From: Thermoanaerobaculia bacterium
Lineage (GTDB): Bacteria > Acidobacteriota > Thermoanaerobaculia > Multivoradales > J023
DNA: 64,000 nucleotides
Assembly (NCBI GenBank): GCA_030431255.1
Contig: JAUIJL010000015.1
Coordinates: 159,712-223,711 of the forward strand
Reading direction: 5' to 3'
Shown here piece by piece: positions 56,701-64,000 of this stretch. Below the pieces are notes generated by a model, which was not told the origin of the DNA, made no database searches, and saw only the letters and a program-made list of their open reading frames with translations. A program made the position numbers and the translations under genes. Position 1 is the stretch's first letter. Each line of letters opens with the position of its first letter.

Positions 56701-59148
56701 AGTGCGGGTGTCTTCTACGAGGGCGACACTGTGGATCCCCTGGGTGCGGGCTTCACCGATCGCGGACGGCTCGATACCCACGTGGGGACCGTCGTCTGGA
56801 ATGACGGTAGCGATCCGATGCCGACGGAGGTTGCCCAGCTGAGAGGTCTCGGCTCCGTGCTCCTGCCGGAGCACGTATTCCTGGACGATCTCGGCTTCGC
56901 CGGACCGACGGTCTGCGCCACGGACGACGACGGCGGCGAGGATTGCCGCGAGCTGCCCCTGCGGGTGCTCAACGTCGCGCCCACGGCCGAGGCCGGCGCA
57001 ACCTTGGAGGGGGTGGTCGATGCGCCGATCCAGCTCCAAGGCACCTACAGCGATCCCGGGGTGCTCGACACCCACACCTACACGGTGAATTGGGGCGACG
57101 GCAGCGAGCCGTCCACGGGAACGGCCGACGGGGGCATCGTCGACCCGACCCACGTCTATGCCGCCGAGGGCGTCTACGCGGTGGAGCTGTGTCTGACCGA
57201 CGACGACGGCGGGCAGGGCTGTGATGCGACGACGGTGGAGGTGAGCGGAAGCCGACCCGTGGGTCTTTCCATCGACGATGTGACGGTGCTCGAAGGCGAC
57301 CCGGTGGACGGCAGCCCGAGCTCGACGTCGGCAGTGTTGACGCTGACGTTGGAAGAGCCGTCGTCCCAGACCATCGAGGGCACTTTCGAAACCTCGGCCG
57401 ACCCGGCCGCCGCCAACCCCGCCACCGCCGAGGTGGACTATCGGAGCGCGAGCGGATCGTGGACGATCGAGGCGGGCGAGCTCTCGACAGAGCTGACGGT
57501 GGAGATCGTCGGTGACGGGGTGGACGAGCTGAACGAGCGCTTCTCGGTGCGTATCCACAGCGCCTCGCCCCGGGTGATTCTGGTCGACGACACGGGCACG
57601 GTGGAGATCCTTGACGACGACGAGGCGCTGTTGTCGATCCGAGACGCCTCGGTAGTCGAGGGCGACGACGGCCCGACGCCGGTGGAGGTCGAGATCCGGC
57701 TGTCGGTCCCGTCGGATCGGGAGGTGCGGGTCACGGTCTACACGGAGGATTTGCAGGGCGAGGCCGTGTCCGGGGTGGACTACGAGCCGACGACTACCGA
57801 GCTGGTCTTCCCGCCGGGCTCGACTGAATCCACGGTGGAGATCACGGTGTTGGGCGATCGCCTGCTGGAGGCGGACGAGCGCTTCGCCGTGCGCCTCGAG
57901 GCGGCGGTGAACGCACAAATCGAGGACGGCGAGGCCCTGGTGACGATCCTCGACGACGAGCCGTGTCCGAGCCCGAATCTGCTGCAAAACGGGGATGCCG
58001 AATCGCCGATGCCGCGATCCGCGACCGAGCCTCCGGGCTGGATGCTGGTCCGAGGTGAGGTGTGGATCGAGTTGGCTTCGCCGCTGTCCGGAAACGCCTC
58101 CCTAGCGATCCGAGCCTTGGCCGATGGAGAAGGAGAGGCGACGGGAGCAGTCGTGCAAGAGCTCGACCTGGCCCCGTGGATCGATCGGATTGACGGCGGA
58201 GAGCTGGAGCTGAACCTCGCGGGATCGGTTCGTCTCGACGGTCCGGGGACAGCGGCCGTGGAAGCGGCCTTCTTCGACGCCGCCGGAGTGGAGCTGGACC
58301 GCTGGAGCGTCGAGACGTCGGATCCGGGTGGCCCGTGGACTTTGGCCGTCGACGGTATCGCGCCGGTGGGCTCCAGGTGGTTGGAGATCTGGCTGACGGT
58401 CGCCGCGACGGAATCGCCGGAACCGGCGGTGGCGGTCTTCGACAGCCTGGAGCTGCGCTCCCTGGGCGTGGCGACCCTACGCATCGGTGACGCCGCAGTT
58501 TACGAGTCCGACAGTGTGGACGCGGTCCTGCCGGTGACGCTTTCGTGCGAGTTGGAGTCTACGGTCATGGTCACTGCCTCGACCGCGGACGGCACGGCGG
58601 TGACTCCTGAGGACTACGGCTCGGTGTCCGTGGACCTCACCTTTGACCAGGGTCATACCGAGTCCGAGGTGTCGGTACCGATCATCGCGGACGGCGTGGC
58701 GGAGCCCTTGGAGCGGTTCTTCGTCGAGCTGAGGGACCTCACGGCGGCGGTACCGGTCGTGGTGCTGGACGATTCGGGCACGGTGACGATCGTCGATGGT
58801 CGGCCGTGCGCCCGATCGCCGGGTTATTGGAAGACCCATCCGGAGGCTTGGCCAGTGTCGTGGCTGGAGCTGGGCTCTGTCGTCTACGGTGTGCCCGAGC
58901 TTCAGGAGATCTTGGAGTACGGCGGACCGGACGCGGCGACTAAGTTGGCGCGAGCCTTGATCGCCACGCGTTTGAACCTGCTGTCGGGAGCGTCGCCGTG
59001 GATGGCGGAGAGCGCCGACGCGTCGGACGTGTTCCTGTCCGTCTACCCACCGGGATCGAATCCGCGTGGGCAAGCGAAACAGGAAGCCACGGCGCTCAAG
59101 AACGAGCTGGAATCGGCCTATGAAACGGCGTCTTGTGAGGGAGAATAA
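47800..59148 (+). CDS. Giant secreted multi-domain protein (DUF11/CARDB, FG-GAP, PKD, thrombospondin-C-like, Calx-beta)
   Basis: About 3,782 aa from the ATG at 47800, which has GGAG 6 nt upstream and starts a signal peptide (RASLVFLSLISFTACAFAQA); a GTG 81 nt earlier is less likely. Approximate order by residue: CARDB/DUF11 domains 136-510; FG-GAP/VCBS-type repeats 520-995 (units such as LADLDGNGKSEVIVGG); CARDB and DUF11 1000-1235; then ten PKD-like domains (WGDG, DDG.Y cores) interleaved with four roughly 200-residue thrombospondin C-terminal-like domains at about 1427-1630, 2059-2265, 2567-2755 and 2771-2970. These share YFGLVIGY, DADYLLMVWK, LRLWV and GRFGFYNFSQENV-like motifs. Calx-beta domains lie at about 3155-3260, 3278-3385 and 3561-3665, with a jelly-roll domain (LLQNGDAESP start) between the last two. 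The C-terminal domain begins SPGYWKTHPEAWP. Very Asp-rich, so calcium binding is likely. Probably cell-surface adhesion; no covalent anchor motif is seen. Confidence 0.9.
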   Translation: MCRPSSVGACPRIRASLVFLSLISFTACAFAQATEPPRRTSSFFGVVSAEGALSADVEVVARVDGAPSSSTSLVYGPFGFWFYSLDLPVDDPATAVGEGGTDGESVTFEVGGATVSASAVFQADTYQRLDLVVPKAADLELQIDDQLDVLAAGETATWTLTVSNAGEGPADGIELWVDLPPGLGFVGADGGASELDGRVSWPVFDLAEGQSAERSVTLEVAATLGADQVSAELVARVVDDGSRGLDPDPADNVARDFDRLVASPDLVVVIDDGLESIAPGEMVDFTVSVENLGTRDGSRVSVSVALDPAVLFQTADFDGGELQEGVVSWPLLDLAVGETIQRTFRVLVPMDLGVGIARLEHRASAQPGNGPDGDADTNTNIDWTDVEQYAGLRPSLLDTTSMIQDAQTLEVSGSVLVTIQNDGNLDLADSFTVAIFDDADGDGVFDEGVDPVLGTTIVDDFLAAGDSMAASIDLAGFVSFVDQPLWAMVDSSRVIPELDEDDNTLSTAFDCVAPPPVRQFDPVVEMSWPADDTNLEEPNAKESMSTPIVVQLTDDNGDGRRDELDDPDIVFVAADLVDVLNPRLRLRAIDGATGRSHWAVLPPISDYLTFSLSGLAAGDLDGDGDTEIVVSTPSPPLGALSGHSNHLTAYDHRGRQLWSTRWYQTHPTGSTFTNRDHPTLADLDGNGKSEVIVGGNVFSHSGALKWRGSAGQGYQSARNANRSDSGAISTVVDLDMDGTPEILAGNTAYRSDGTIYWQSPLGDGYTAVGNFDDDDFPEAVVVSRGTVRLHEHDGAVIWGPVDLPGVEPNAGGAPTVADFDADGEPEIGVAGSDFYTVFETDGSVKWQRAVRDASSNQTGSTVFDFDADGRFEVVYRDEAYLYIFTGDTGEVLFRDALSSFTANEQPVVVDVDRDGQAEILVTSDLAINLSGLPRRTTGLRVYGDRNGTWVGARSVWNQHAYSIDNVDDDGGIPRNAAYGWLTHNTFRANVSPVAGPAAAPDLTVSTLRLDRGTLPEATITVRVGNGGAVRAPAGAPVAFYADGALLGVTSTTVDLAPGSYEDVQIQATLPVFGSVELSAVVGDDGTGPQALWDCRASNNRHAQVFDFAELGLWTTLYDGRTTVQVGETVTYTVSFGNAGAVARSGVSVSAYLPEHAVEPSADGGATISTSISGDEIQWPSLSLAPGELRTFSFSYRVDPSLPLDVAQLSTRAWVRDDGTVPDPTPWDRSVVDVNRVSSVRADAGGPYSGLEGVPVTFDGSASTDRNGTVVAWAWDFDGDGSFDDGSGPVASHTFLDDGEFTVWVRVTDDSGESATTAVQVELSNQDPIAQAGAPLSSAEGDGVTLTGASFTDPGSLDTHTVQVDWGDGQSSDGVVESGGELRAGHFYVDDGVYTVQVCVRDDDGGIGCDTTSVTVSNVAPEVLDDGAVDLATWLPQHLSTDPSDQGSWEVSEDGTSVLQTQNVGPTVLLSPFAASGVTLEGEVRPGSSNDDDFFGFVIGFEPDDFTNPEADYLVFDWKKGVQYSENLGLARVGTAMSRVHGIPRVSELWSHEARPMQPSDAFDELAKGLEKGSEGWSYGTTYRFRIQVESMRLRLWIDDQLELDLSGDFDFGDGRFGFYNFSQENVRYRAFTAIGEGIVEGDEVALALKFVDPGSDDVHTADVDWADGSVTELDVEATSYGGIVSGTHVYPDDGVFEAQACVDDGTDRGCGTVPFTVLNLAPSFEAGPHRAANSASPVVLDIPFTDPGVLDSHEAEIEWGDGTFERLSYPAGGSRIQASKSYESDGIYPVEICLVDNGGARRCDGFEVLWGDPFVDLAARVWSLEPAVRQGGMVTVVVEAENLGSATVTGIELVYELPTELTFVEASGGGVYDPSTQRVVWAVPSLGFREKATFTVKVQAPDSSPPGGSVELVGRAAASHDGSAGIDVDVSNDSAEHTILWLDEQTPYPVIDGVDDGLEVDEGHTLRLTATIDDPDHVPDPDPGSSGHTVTVDWGDGATGTLVPTLVQGVEQIVATHRYVDDGIYTLRLCVSDGTHEGCQSLPVRVHNLAPDLLEADENVDLRLWQTQDLEIGSQNPANWIPTDDGSHVYQTVNARASVFVSDFPAFGTRLATQMWVGPRPEFDSQTDDDYLGLVLGWSPGDAFEADGDFLLISWKQKDDEGAKKGLWVSRITGRPSNLWRLEEASSGVEVLAKGRTLAHEGWEWWKLYDWRVQYDAHQLKVWVDGSLEFDLYNPEGDFPAGSFGFYNYSQDRVMYRGVGRTGFGGVEGSPTAVRPLFVDGGELDTHWASVRWGDGEGPDTVPVSKTGTVSTVLGEHVYAEDGSYVSRVCAVDDDGGRGCGLVEVEIRNAPPVIDPGPSADVPFGVEFSLTDVVLTDPGILDTHQVSIDWGDGSSGSADVVPVEISGAEVPGTFTVQAVHTYTSDLGDYSVTICAIDDEGAEGCGIKTLTVVGSTEPQELNGQIGPGAEGGLVQLTGTFLDPDAGDTHTSTIDWGDGSPVEPVAVSSSTSGGTAVAEHTYVDDGVYTARWCVTDSASQSSCLDVPAIVENLAPIRGQEGGEAGSPDGFRRWQREDLNGAGDWLISDEGRRVRQRSNANGTFFYGYTPVLGARSHVTARMWNDDDDTIGLALGFEPGDLTNPDADYLMVLWKKTTQSGAPAGLKIARIRGTQRNFWTQSGADFELLGQGAIHGERGWRLNADYRFSFELTAERLRLWVNDRLEADLEAPADDPFSDGRFALFTYAQEYVVYRDFEQQALPEDGGAASGRATHFWAGADLSQWQAEGFFNGDTPADWTLVNDAEFVRVTTNSRPSALLSPEDHLWRRLRFVARPFEDNDYFGLVIGYNPGDAFNPDADYLLMVWKRVSEDGSLKGLKLYRISGRPASFWDLTGTEGVTLVASAETLGSTGWDFGRNDYYEFEIDPKPDQLRIWVNGRLQFDVATPVPAGRYGLYVYRQDAMRFIGTRLESAGVFYEGDTVDPLGAGFTDRGRLDTHVGTVVWNDGSDPMPTEVAQLRGLGSVLLPEHVFLDDLGFAGPTVCATDDDGGEDCRELPLRVLNVAPTAEAGATLEGVVDAPIQLQGTYSDPGVLDTHTYTVNWGDGSEPSTGTADGGIVDPTHVYAAEGVYAVELCLTDDDGGQGCDATTVEVSGSRPVGLSIDDVTVLEGDPVDGSPSSTSAVLTLTLEEPSSQTIEGTFETSADPAAANPATAEVDYRSASGSWTIEAGELSTELTVEIVGDGVDELNERFSVRIHSASPRVILVDDTGTVEILDDDEALLSIRDASVVEGDDGPTPVEVEIRLSVPSDREVRVTVYTEDLQGEAVSGVDYEPTTTELVFPPGSTESTVEITVLGDRLLEADERFAVRLEAAVNAQIEDGEALVTILDDEPCPSPNLLQNGDAESPMPRSATEPPGWMLVRGEVWIELASPLSGNASLAIRALADGEGEATGAVVQELDLAPWIDRIDGGELELNLAGSVRLDGPGTAAVEAAFFDAAGVELDRWSVETSDPGGPWTLAVDGIAPVGSRWLEIWLTVAATESPEPAVAVFDSLELRSLGVATLRIGDAAVYESDSVDAVLPVTLSCELESTVMVTASTADGTAVTPEDYGSVSVDLTFDQGHTESEVSVPIIADGVAEPLERFFVELRDLTAAVPVVVLDDSGTVTIVDGRPCARSPGYWKTHPEAWPVSWLELGSVVYGVPELQEILEYGGPDAATKLARALIATRLNLLSGASPWMAESADASDVFLSVYPPGSNPRGQAKQEATALKNELESAYETASCEGE

Positions 59149-59149
59149 G

Positions 59150-62100
59150 ATGAGCTTGGAACATGTCGGTGACGGCCGCTTTGCGGAGGAATGCGTGGAC
59201 GAAGGACGAGAGACCGCCGGCCTGATGAGGGACTGCGTCAAGCGATTTTCCGTGCAGCTCTTCTGCCTCTGGTTGGGCCTCTACGGTCCGCCGATCTTCG
59301 CGCTTCAGGAAGTCGCCGGCGAGCGGCAGGCCGTCGAGGCCCGTGCTCAAGCGGAGGCCGACGAAGCAGCTCGGGAGCAGGCGAGGATCGAGCGCAAGAT
59401 CGCTGAGCATCTGGGCGAGTCGGGTGGTTCGTCGTCGACGGTGGTCCCGTCGAAGCGCCCGGCACCGCCAAAAGAGGCTCCAGCGAAGCGCCTGGCACCT
59501 ATCCCGGCAGCCCTCGCGTCCACGGTTTTCGGTGCCGTCCAAGAGCCGGCGGCCCGTCCGACGCCACCGTCACCCCCGAGCTTTGCTGGCTCCAACACGT
59601 CTGGCATCTCGACTGGCCCGGCGGCCCTCGCCAAAGCTGATCTGGACTCAGTACCTTTTCTGCCTTCGTGGAACCTGATCTCGATCCCCGAAACGCCGAC
59701 CCCGAGCACCTCGTCGGACGTGCTGGCTCCGATCGACGGCAGCTACTCGAAAGTCTGGTTCTACGACGCCTGCGATCCCTCGATCGACAAGTGGAAGGTC
59801 TTCGACCCGACCGATCCGGGATCCGCTACGCTCACCACCATCAGCCCCACCCAAGGCCTGTGGCTCGGCGCCACTGCGGCCGGGGCTCTGCCGTCGACCG
59901 GCGAGCTTCCGGCGACCAGCTCGTGGCAGCTGTGTACCGGCTGGAATTTGATCGGCTTCCCAGCGGGCCAAAACCGACATATCCGCACAGCCTTGCAAGG
60001 CATCGACGGCAAATACTCGATGGTCTACGGCTACGACCCGTCCGACACGGAGGACCCCTGGGCCATCCACGACGTCACCGTGCCGGATTGGGCCAACGAC
60101 CTGCAAATCTTCGAGGTCGGCAAGGGCTATTGGATCCTCGTCACCGAGGACGTGACCCTGGAGGTCCCCAATCAAGGCGATGCTCCGACGGTCGCGTTCA
60201 CCACTCCGATCGACCTCAGCGAGGTCACCGAGCCGACGGACTTGCTGGGCAACGTGTCGAGCCCACTGCTCGACTTTTGGCGTGTTTCAACACGCTTGAT
60301 CGGCCAAACCGATTGGCAAGAGCTGGCTCGCGGGTCCCAGCCTCGCGCGGGTGAAAAGCTCGCCACCTTCGACCCCACCTTGCTGCTCAACGGTCTGCAC
60401 GAGCTCAGGCTCGAGGCGGTCGACAGTCTGGGACGCATCGTCGAGGACCGCATCTCAGTCGTCGTCGACGGGCAGATGAAAATCGGCCATTTCACCCTCA
60501 GCTTCGTCGATCTTCAGATCCCCTTGTCGGGCCTCGACATCCGCATCCTCCGCACCTACGACAGCCGCGACACGCGATTGGGTGACTTCGGTGTGGGCTG
60601 GACCCTCGACATCCGGCAAGGCTTCTACCAAAACAACCGTCCGCCGGGCGACGGCTGGCAAATCCCAGCGACCTCGGGCCCCTGGGGTCTGCCGTGCTCG
60701 GTGGTCCAAGAGACCAAGAGCCACCTGACGACGGTCCGACTCTCCGACCAAGAGGTCTACCGCTTCCGTCTGGTGCTCAAGCGCCCGAGCACCTTGATCG
60801 GCGGCTGTATAGCCGACGCCGAGTTTGAGTGGGTCGATGGTCCATTGCCGGGCACCACCCTAGAAATCCTCGGCAACAACGAGGTCTTTTACCCCAACAA
60901 CAGTGACGGCGTCTTGGATCGTCACACCCAAGAGCCCTTCGTGCCCGACGACGTCAAGCTCACCACCCGTGACGGCCGCATCTTCCATTTGGATCTTCAG
61001 GATGGCGTCACCCACCTGGAAGACCTACACGGCAACACCCTAGAAATCACCCCGGACGGCATCACCCACTCGAGCGGCCGGGGCGTGGAATTCGTCCGAG
61101 GAGCGGACGGCAAAATTGAAGAAATCGTCGATCCCAGGGGCAACCGCAACATCTACAGCTACGATGGAAATAACGACTTAATCCTGCACACGGATCGCGC
61201 AGAGGCGGAAACCAGCTTCACTTACCGAAATCACTACCTCGAAGACATCCACAACGCCTACGGCATCCGAGCCGTGCGCACGGAATACGACGAAAACGGC
61301 CGCATGGTGAAAATGATCGACGCCTCAGGCCGCGAAATGCTCTTCGACCACGACTTGGAAGGTCGTCGCGAGGTGATCACCAACCGCCTGGGTTTCACCC
61401 GAGTGATGGAATACGACCCGCGCGGTAACGTGACCCTAGAAATCAACGAAAACGGCGAAAAGACTTGGCGCACCTACGATCGCGATCTCCTGCGCACCGA
61501 GAAAAACGATCTGGGTCACACCACCACCTACGACTACTTTTCCGCCTCCAACGACCTGAAATCGATCAAGAACCCCCTCAACGAGGTGACGTCGTTCACC
61601 TACCACGCCCTCGGTCTACCGGAAACGATCACCGACCCGCTGAACCACACAACCACGAATCGCTACAAATCCAACGGTGAGCTGGAGTGGACCGAGGACG
61701 CCCTCGACCACCGTACGGATTTCGGCTACAACAGCCGAGGAGAGCTGAGCTCCATCACCGACGCCCTCGACCAAGTCACCTCGTTCAAATACGACGCCTA
61801 CGGCAACGTGGAGAAGGAAACCGACGCCCTCGGCCATTCCACCAGTCACACCTATGACGACCACGGCAATCGGGAGACCTCGACCACCACCCGCACCCTA
61901 CCCAACGGCGAGATCGAAACCCTGGTCACTCGCTATCAATACGATGATCTGGACCGGGTGGTCACCGTCACGGCCCCGGACGGCACGTCCACGAAGACCG
62001 TCTACGACCTGCTGGGTCGGGTGACCCAGCAAATCGACGAGCGAGGCCGCGGGACGATCCAGGAATACGACGAGCAGGGCCGCTTGGCTCAAGTGATCTA

Positions 62101-64000
62101 CGCCGACGGCACCCACACCCGAAACGTCTTCGACGCGGAGGGTCGAACCGTGGCCTCGGTGGATCAGCTGGGCCGGACCACCCGTTACACCCACGACCCG
62201 GCGGGCCGCCTGCTGACGACCACCTACCCCGGTGCCGACGAACCTACGGTCACCAACGTCTACGATCGTGCCAGCCGCTTGGTGAAAGTCATCGACGAGC
62301 GGGGCAACCCGACCCGCTACGTCTATGACGATGCCGGCCGCCGGACCAAGGTCATCGACGCCCTCGACCAGGAAACCATCTACGTCTACGACGATGGGGG
62401 TCGCCTAGAGTCGGTCACCGACCCGCGGGATTTCACCACCACCTACCAATATGATGACGTGGGTCGTCAGCGCTTCGTCATCTCCCACGACCAAAGCAAG
62501 GTCGAGACCGTCTACGACGCCTTGGGCCGCCGCAAGGAGGTCTGGGATCAAGAGCGCAAGAAAACCGAATACTTCTACGACGCCGTGGGTCGATTGAAGT
62601 CGGTCAAAGATGCCCTCAATCAGATCACCAGCTACGATTATGACGAGCTGGGAAATTTCATCGCCCAAACCGACGCCAACGGCCACACGACCCGCTTCGA
62701 GTACGACGCTCTGGGCCGTCAAATCAGCCGCATCCTGCCGGACGGTGCCAAAGAGCACTTCTCCTACCACATCGACGGTACCCTAAGGGTCCATCAATCG
62801 TTCATGGGCGCGGTGAAGAAATTCACCTACGACGACTTGGGCCGACTGCTGGAGCGCAAATATTCCGACGGTACCGTCCACTCGTTTACCTACACGAAAA
62901 CCGGCCGCCGAGCCACCGCCCTGGATCCGCGGGGTCTTACCCTCTACAAATACGACGATCGGGATCGGCTGAAAGCGAAATCCGACCCCACCGGCCACAG
63001 CCTGGAATACGGCTACGACGCGGCCGGCAATCGAGAGTCGCTTACCGCCAAGATCGGTGAGCAGACTTTCACCACCGCCTACACCCACGACGTCCTCAAC
63101 CGGATCGAAACCGTCACCGATCCGAACGGTGGCGTCTACACCTACCGATACAACGGCAACAGCCAAGCCGAGCACCTGGAATACCCCAACGGCGTTACCA
63201 CCACGTGGATCTACGACAGCCAGAGCCGACTCGAAGACCTGATCACCCGCGACCCGGTGGGTCAGATCCTCCAGAGCTACCACTACACCATGGCCAAAAC
63301 CGGCCATCGCACCCAAATCGACGAGCACGACGGCACCGTCCGCGCCTATCGATACGACGATCTCTGGCGACTAACCCAGGACAAGGTCACCAATGCCGGC
63401 GGCCTGGTTTACCAGGAAGATTTCCAATACGACCCGGTCGGCAATCGGCTGCTGTCAAACCTTCAAGAATCCAGCGGCCCACCGCTGATCCAGGGTTACT
63501 CCTACGACAGCCGGGACCGCATGGCCCAACACAACGGCCAACGGGTCGAGTGGGATCGCGGCGGTCGGATCAAGAAACAGCCGGAGATCTGGCCGGAGCC
63601 GGGACGGTCCTACCAATGGTGGTCCGACGACCATCTGTTGCAAGTGGAAACCACCGACGGCGTGAGAGTGGAGACGACCTACGACGTCAACGGTAACCGG
63701 GTGGAAAGCACGGAGACGGTCGGCGGCCAGAGCGACACCACGGGCTACCTGGTGGACGACAGCGGTTGGCTGAGCCATGTGGTCGTGGATTTCAGCGGGG
63801 CGGATACAGAAGCTGTCTATGTGAGGGCAGGCGACCAGCTGCTCGGCCTCAGCCGTGACGGCCCTGAGGATCTTCACTACCATCTAGACGGCCTAGGGAG
63901 CGTTCGTGGGCTGACGGATCCGTCGGGTGGGCTGGCAGAGCGGTTGGACTACTCGGCGTTTGGTCGGAGCTTGGGGGCGTCGGGTCAGGCCTATGGGTTT
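59150..64000 (+). CDS. RHS/YD-repeat protein, truncated by the window edge
   Basis: An uninterrupted frame of 1,617 codons from the ATG one base after the upstream stop (GAGGGAGAATAAG precedes it) to the window end. Residues about 28-50 form a hydrophobic segment (FSVQLFCLWLGLYGPPIFA), a late signal peptide or anchor. Then comes an Ala/Pro-rich linker, then two related modules beginning PSWNLISIPE and CTGWNLIGFPAG. From about residue 440 there is an RHS domain: LRTYDSRDTRLGDFGVGWTLD followed by tens of YD repeats such as YDDLDRVVTVTAPDG, YDLLGRVTQQIDERG and YDEQGRLAQVIYADG. The last visible part (YHLDGLGSVRGLTDPSGG) is the RHS core end, so a variable C-terminal tail, possibly a toxin, should lie just beyond the edge. 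Likely cotranscribed with the giant surface protein gene. Confidence 0.9.
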   Translation, partial: MSLEHVGDGRFAEECVDEGRETAGLMRDCVKRFSVQLFCLWLGLYGPPIFALQEVAGERQAVEARAQAEADEAAREQARIERKIAEHLGESGGSSSTVVPSKRPAPPKEAPAKRLAPIPAALASTVFGAVQEPAARPTPPSPPSFAGSNTSGISTGPAALAKADLDSVPFLPSWNLISIPETPTPSTSSDVLAPIDGSYSKVWFYDACDPSIDKWKVFDPTDPGSATLTTISPTQGLWLGATAAGALPSTGELPATSSWQLCTGWNLIGFPAGQNRHIRTALQGIDGKYSMVYGYDPSDTEDPWAIHDVTVPDWANDLQIFEVGKGYWILVTEDVTLEVPNQGDAPTVAFTTPIDLSEVTEPTDLLGNVSSPLLDFWRVSTRLIGQTDWQELARGSQPRAGEKLATFDPTLLLNGLHELRLEAVDSLGRIVEDRISVVVDGQMKIGHFTLSFVDLQIPLSGLDIRILRTYDSRDTRLGDFGVGWTLDIRQGFYQNNRPPGDGWQIPATSGPWGLPCSVVQETKSHLTTVRLSDQEVYRFRLVLKRPSTLIGGCIADAEFEWVDGPLPGTTLEILGNNEVFYPNNSDGVLDRHTQEPFVPDDVKLTTRDGRIFHLDLQDGVTHLEDLHGNTLEITPDGITHSSGRGVEFVRGADGKIEEIVDPRGNRNIYSYDGNNDLILHTDRAEAETSFTYRNHYLEDIHNAYGIRAVRTEYDENGRMVKMIDASGREMLFDHDLEGRREVITNRLGFTRVMEYDPRGNVTLEINENGEKTWRTYDRDLLRTEKNDLGHTTTYDYFSASNDLKSIKNPLNEVTSFTYHALGLPETITDPLNHTTTNRYKSNGELEWTEDALDHRTDFGYNSRGELSSITDALDQVTSFKYDAYGNVEKETDALGHSTSHTYDDHGNRETSTTTRTLPNGEIETLVTRYQYDDLDRVVTVTAPDGTSTKTVYDLLGRVTQQIDERGRGTIQEYDEQGRLAQVIYADGTHTRNVFDAEGRTVASVDQLGRTTRYTHDPAGRLLTTTYPGADEPTVTNVYDRASRLVKVIDERGNPTRYVYDDAGRRTKVIDALDQETIYVYDDGGRLESVTDPRDFTTTYQYDDVGRQRFVISHDQSKVETVYDALGRRKEVWDQERKKTEYFYDAVGRLKSVKDALNQITSYDYDELGNFIAQTDANGHTTRFEYDALGRQISRILPDGAKEHFSYHIDGTLRVHQSFMGAVKKFTYDDLGRLLERKYSDGTVHSFTYTKTGRRATALDPRGLTLYKYDDRDRLKAKSDPTGHSLEYGYDAAGNRESLTAKIGEQTFTTAYTHDVLNRIETVTDPNGGVYTYRYNGNSQAEHLEYPNGVTTTWIYDSQSRLEDLITRDPVGQILQSYHYTMAKTGHRTQIDEHDGTVRAYRYDDLWRLTQDKVTNAGGLVYQEDFQYDPVGNRLLSNLQESSGPPLIQGYSYDSRDRMAQHNGQRVEWDRGGRIKKQPEIWPEPGRSYQWWSDDHLLQVETTDGVRVETTYDVNGNRVESTETVGGQSDTTGYLVDDSGWLSHVVVDFSGADTEAVYVRAGDQLLGLSRDGPEDLHYHLDGLGSVRGLTDPSGGLAERLDYSAFGRSLGASGQAYGF

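Noticed and set aside
47863..57987. Long minus-strand ORFs (580-770 aa) opposite the giant gene
   Set aside because: They are His/Arg/Gly-rich mirror frames produced by Asp/Gly/Val-rich codons of the sense gene, with no starts or domains of their own.

Overview
The window is a high-GC bacterial chromosome segment, most likely from an Acidobacteriota lineage (Thermoanaerobaculia-like). The pointers are a VWFA protein of the acidobacterial TIGR03436 type, two ECF sigma factors of types common in that phylum, frequent TTG and GTG starts, and a very large PKD, Calx-beta and thrombospondin-C-like surface protein followed by an RHS protein. The phylum is an inference from gene content; there is no 16S rRNA here.

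Layout. 1-4 kb: a truncated exported protein, an ECF sigma factor, an amidohydrolase, rpmG and two tRNAs (Asp, Val), all on the minus strand. 4.3-7.5 kb: sodA, an ArsR regulator, tRNA-Met and tilS. 7.5-14.2 kb: an ftsH, folP, cdaA, cdaR, glmM and pdxJ housekeeping block with start/stop overlaps. 14.2-16.5 kb: a sigma-54 response regulator with a small partner gene on the minus strand, preceded by about 300 bp of repeated hairpins and a terminator-like hairpin that look like a structured RNA. 16.5-32.9 kb: one 16-gene superoperon, aroDE-hisZGDCBHAF-hisIE-trpEGDCFBA, almost all joined by 1-26 nt overlaps. 33-47.3 kb: accessory and housekeeping genes, including a PIG-L deacetylase, a divergent DMT transporter and MocR pair, a PQQ-propeller lipoprotein, the VWFA protein, a ribBA-like gene, an FMN hydroxyacid oxidase, an ECF sigma factor, groESL with a CIRCE operator, and an alpha/beta hydrolase. 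47.7-64 kb: a giant secreted multi-domain protein (about 3,780 residues) and the first 1,617 codons of an RHS/YD-repeat protein that runs off the right edge.

Main discovery candidate. A good sigma-70 promoter (16545-16573) precedes a 27-codon ORF (16648-16731) with seven His codons and three consecutive Trp codons. It is followed by a 12-bp perfect inverted repeat whose 3' arm contains the aroDE ribosome binding site. This has the layout of a dual His/Trp-sensing ribosome-mediated attenuator controlling the joint aromatic, histidine and tryptophan operon. The leader ORF and inverted repeats are read directly from the sequence; the regulatory mechanism is inferred.

The other strong candidate is the minus-strand RNA region at 16005-16300. 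It has two modules with identical flanks but different stem sequences, capped by GCAA and UUCG tetraloops, followed by a hairpin with a U-rich tail upstream of the sigma-54 regulator gene.
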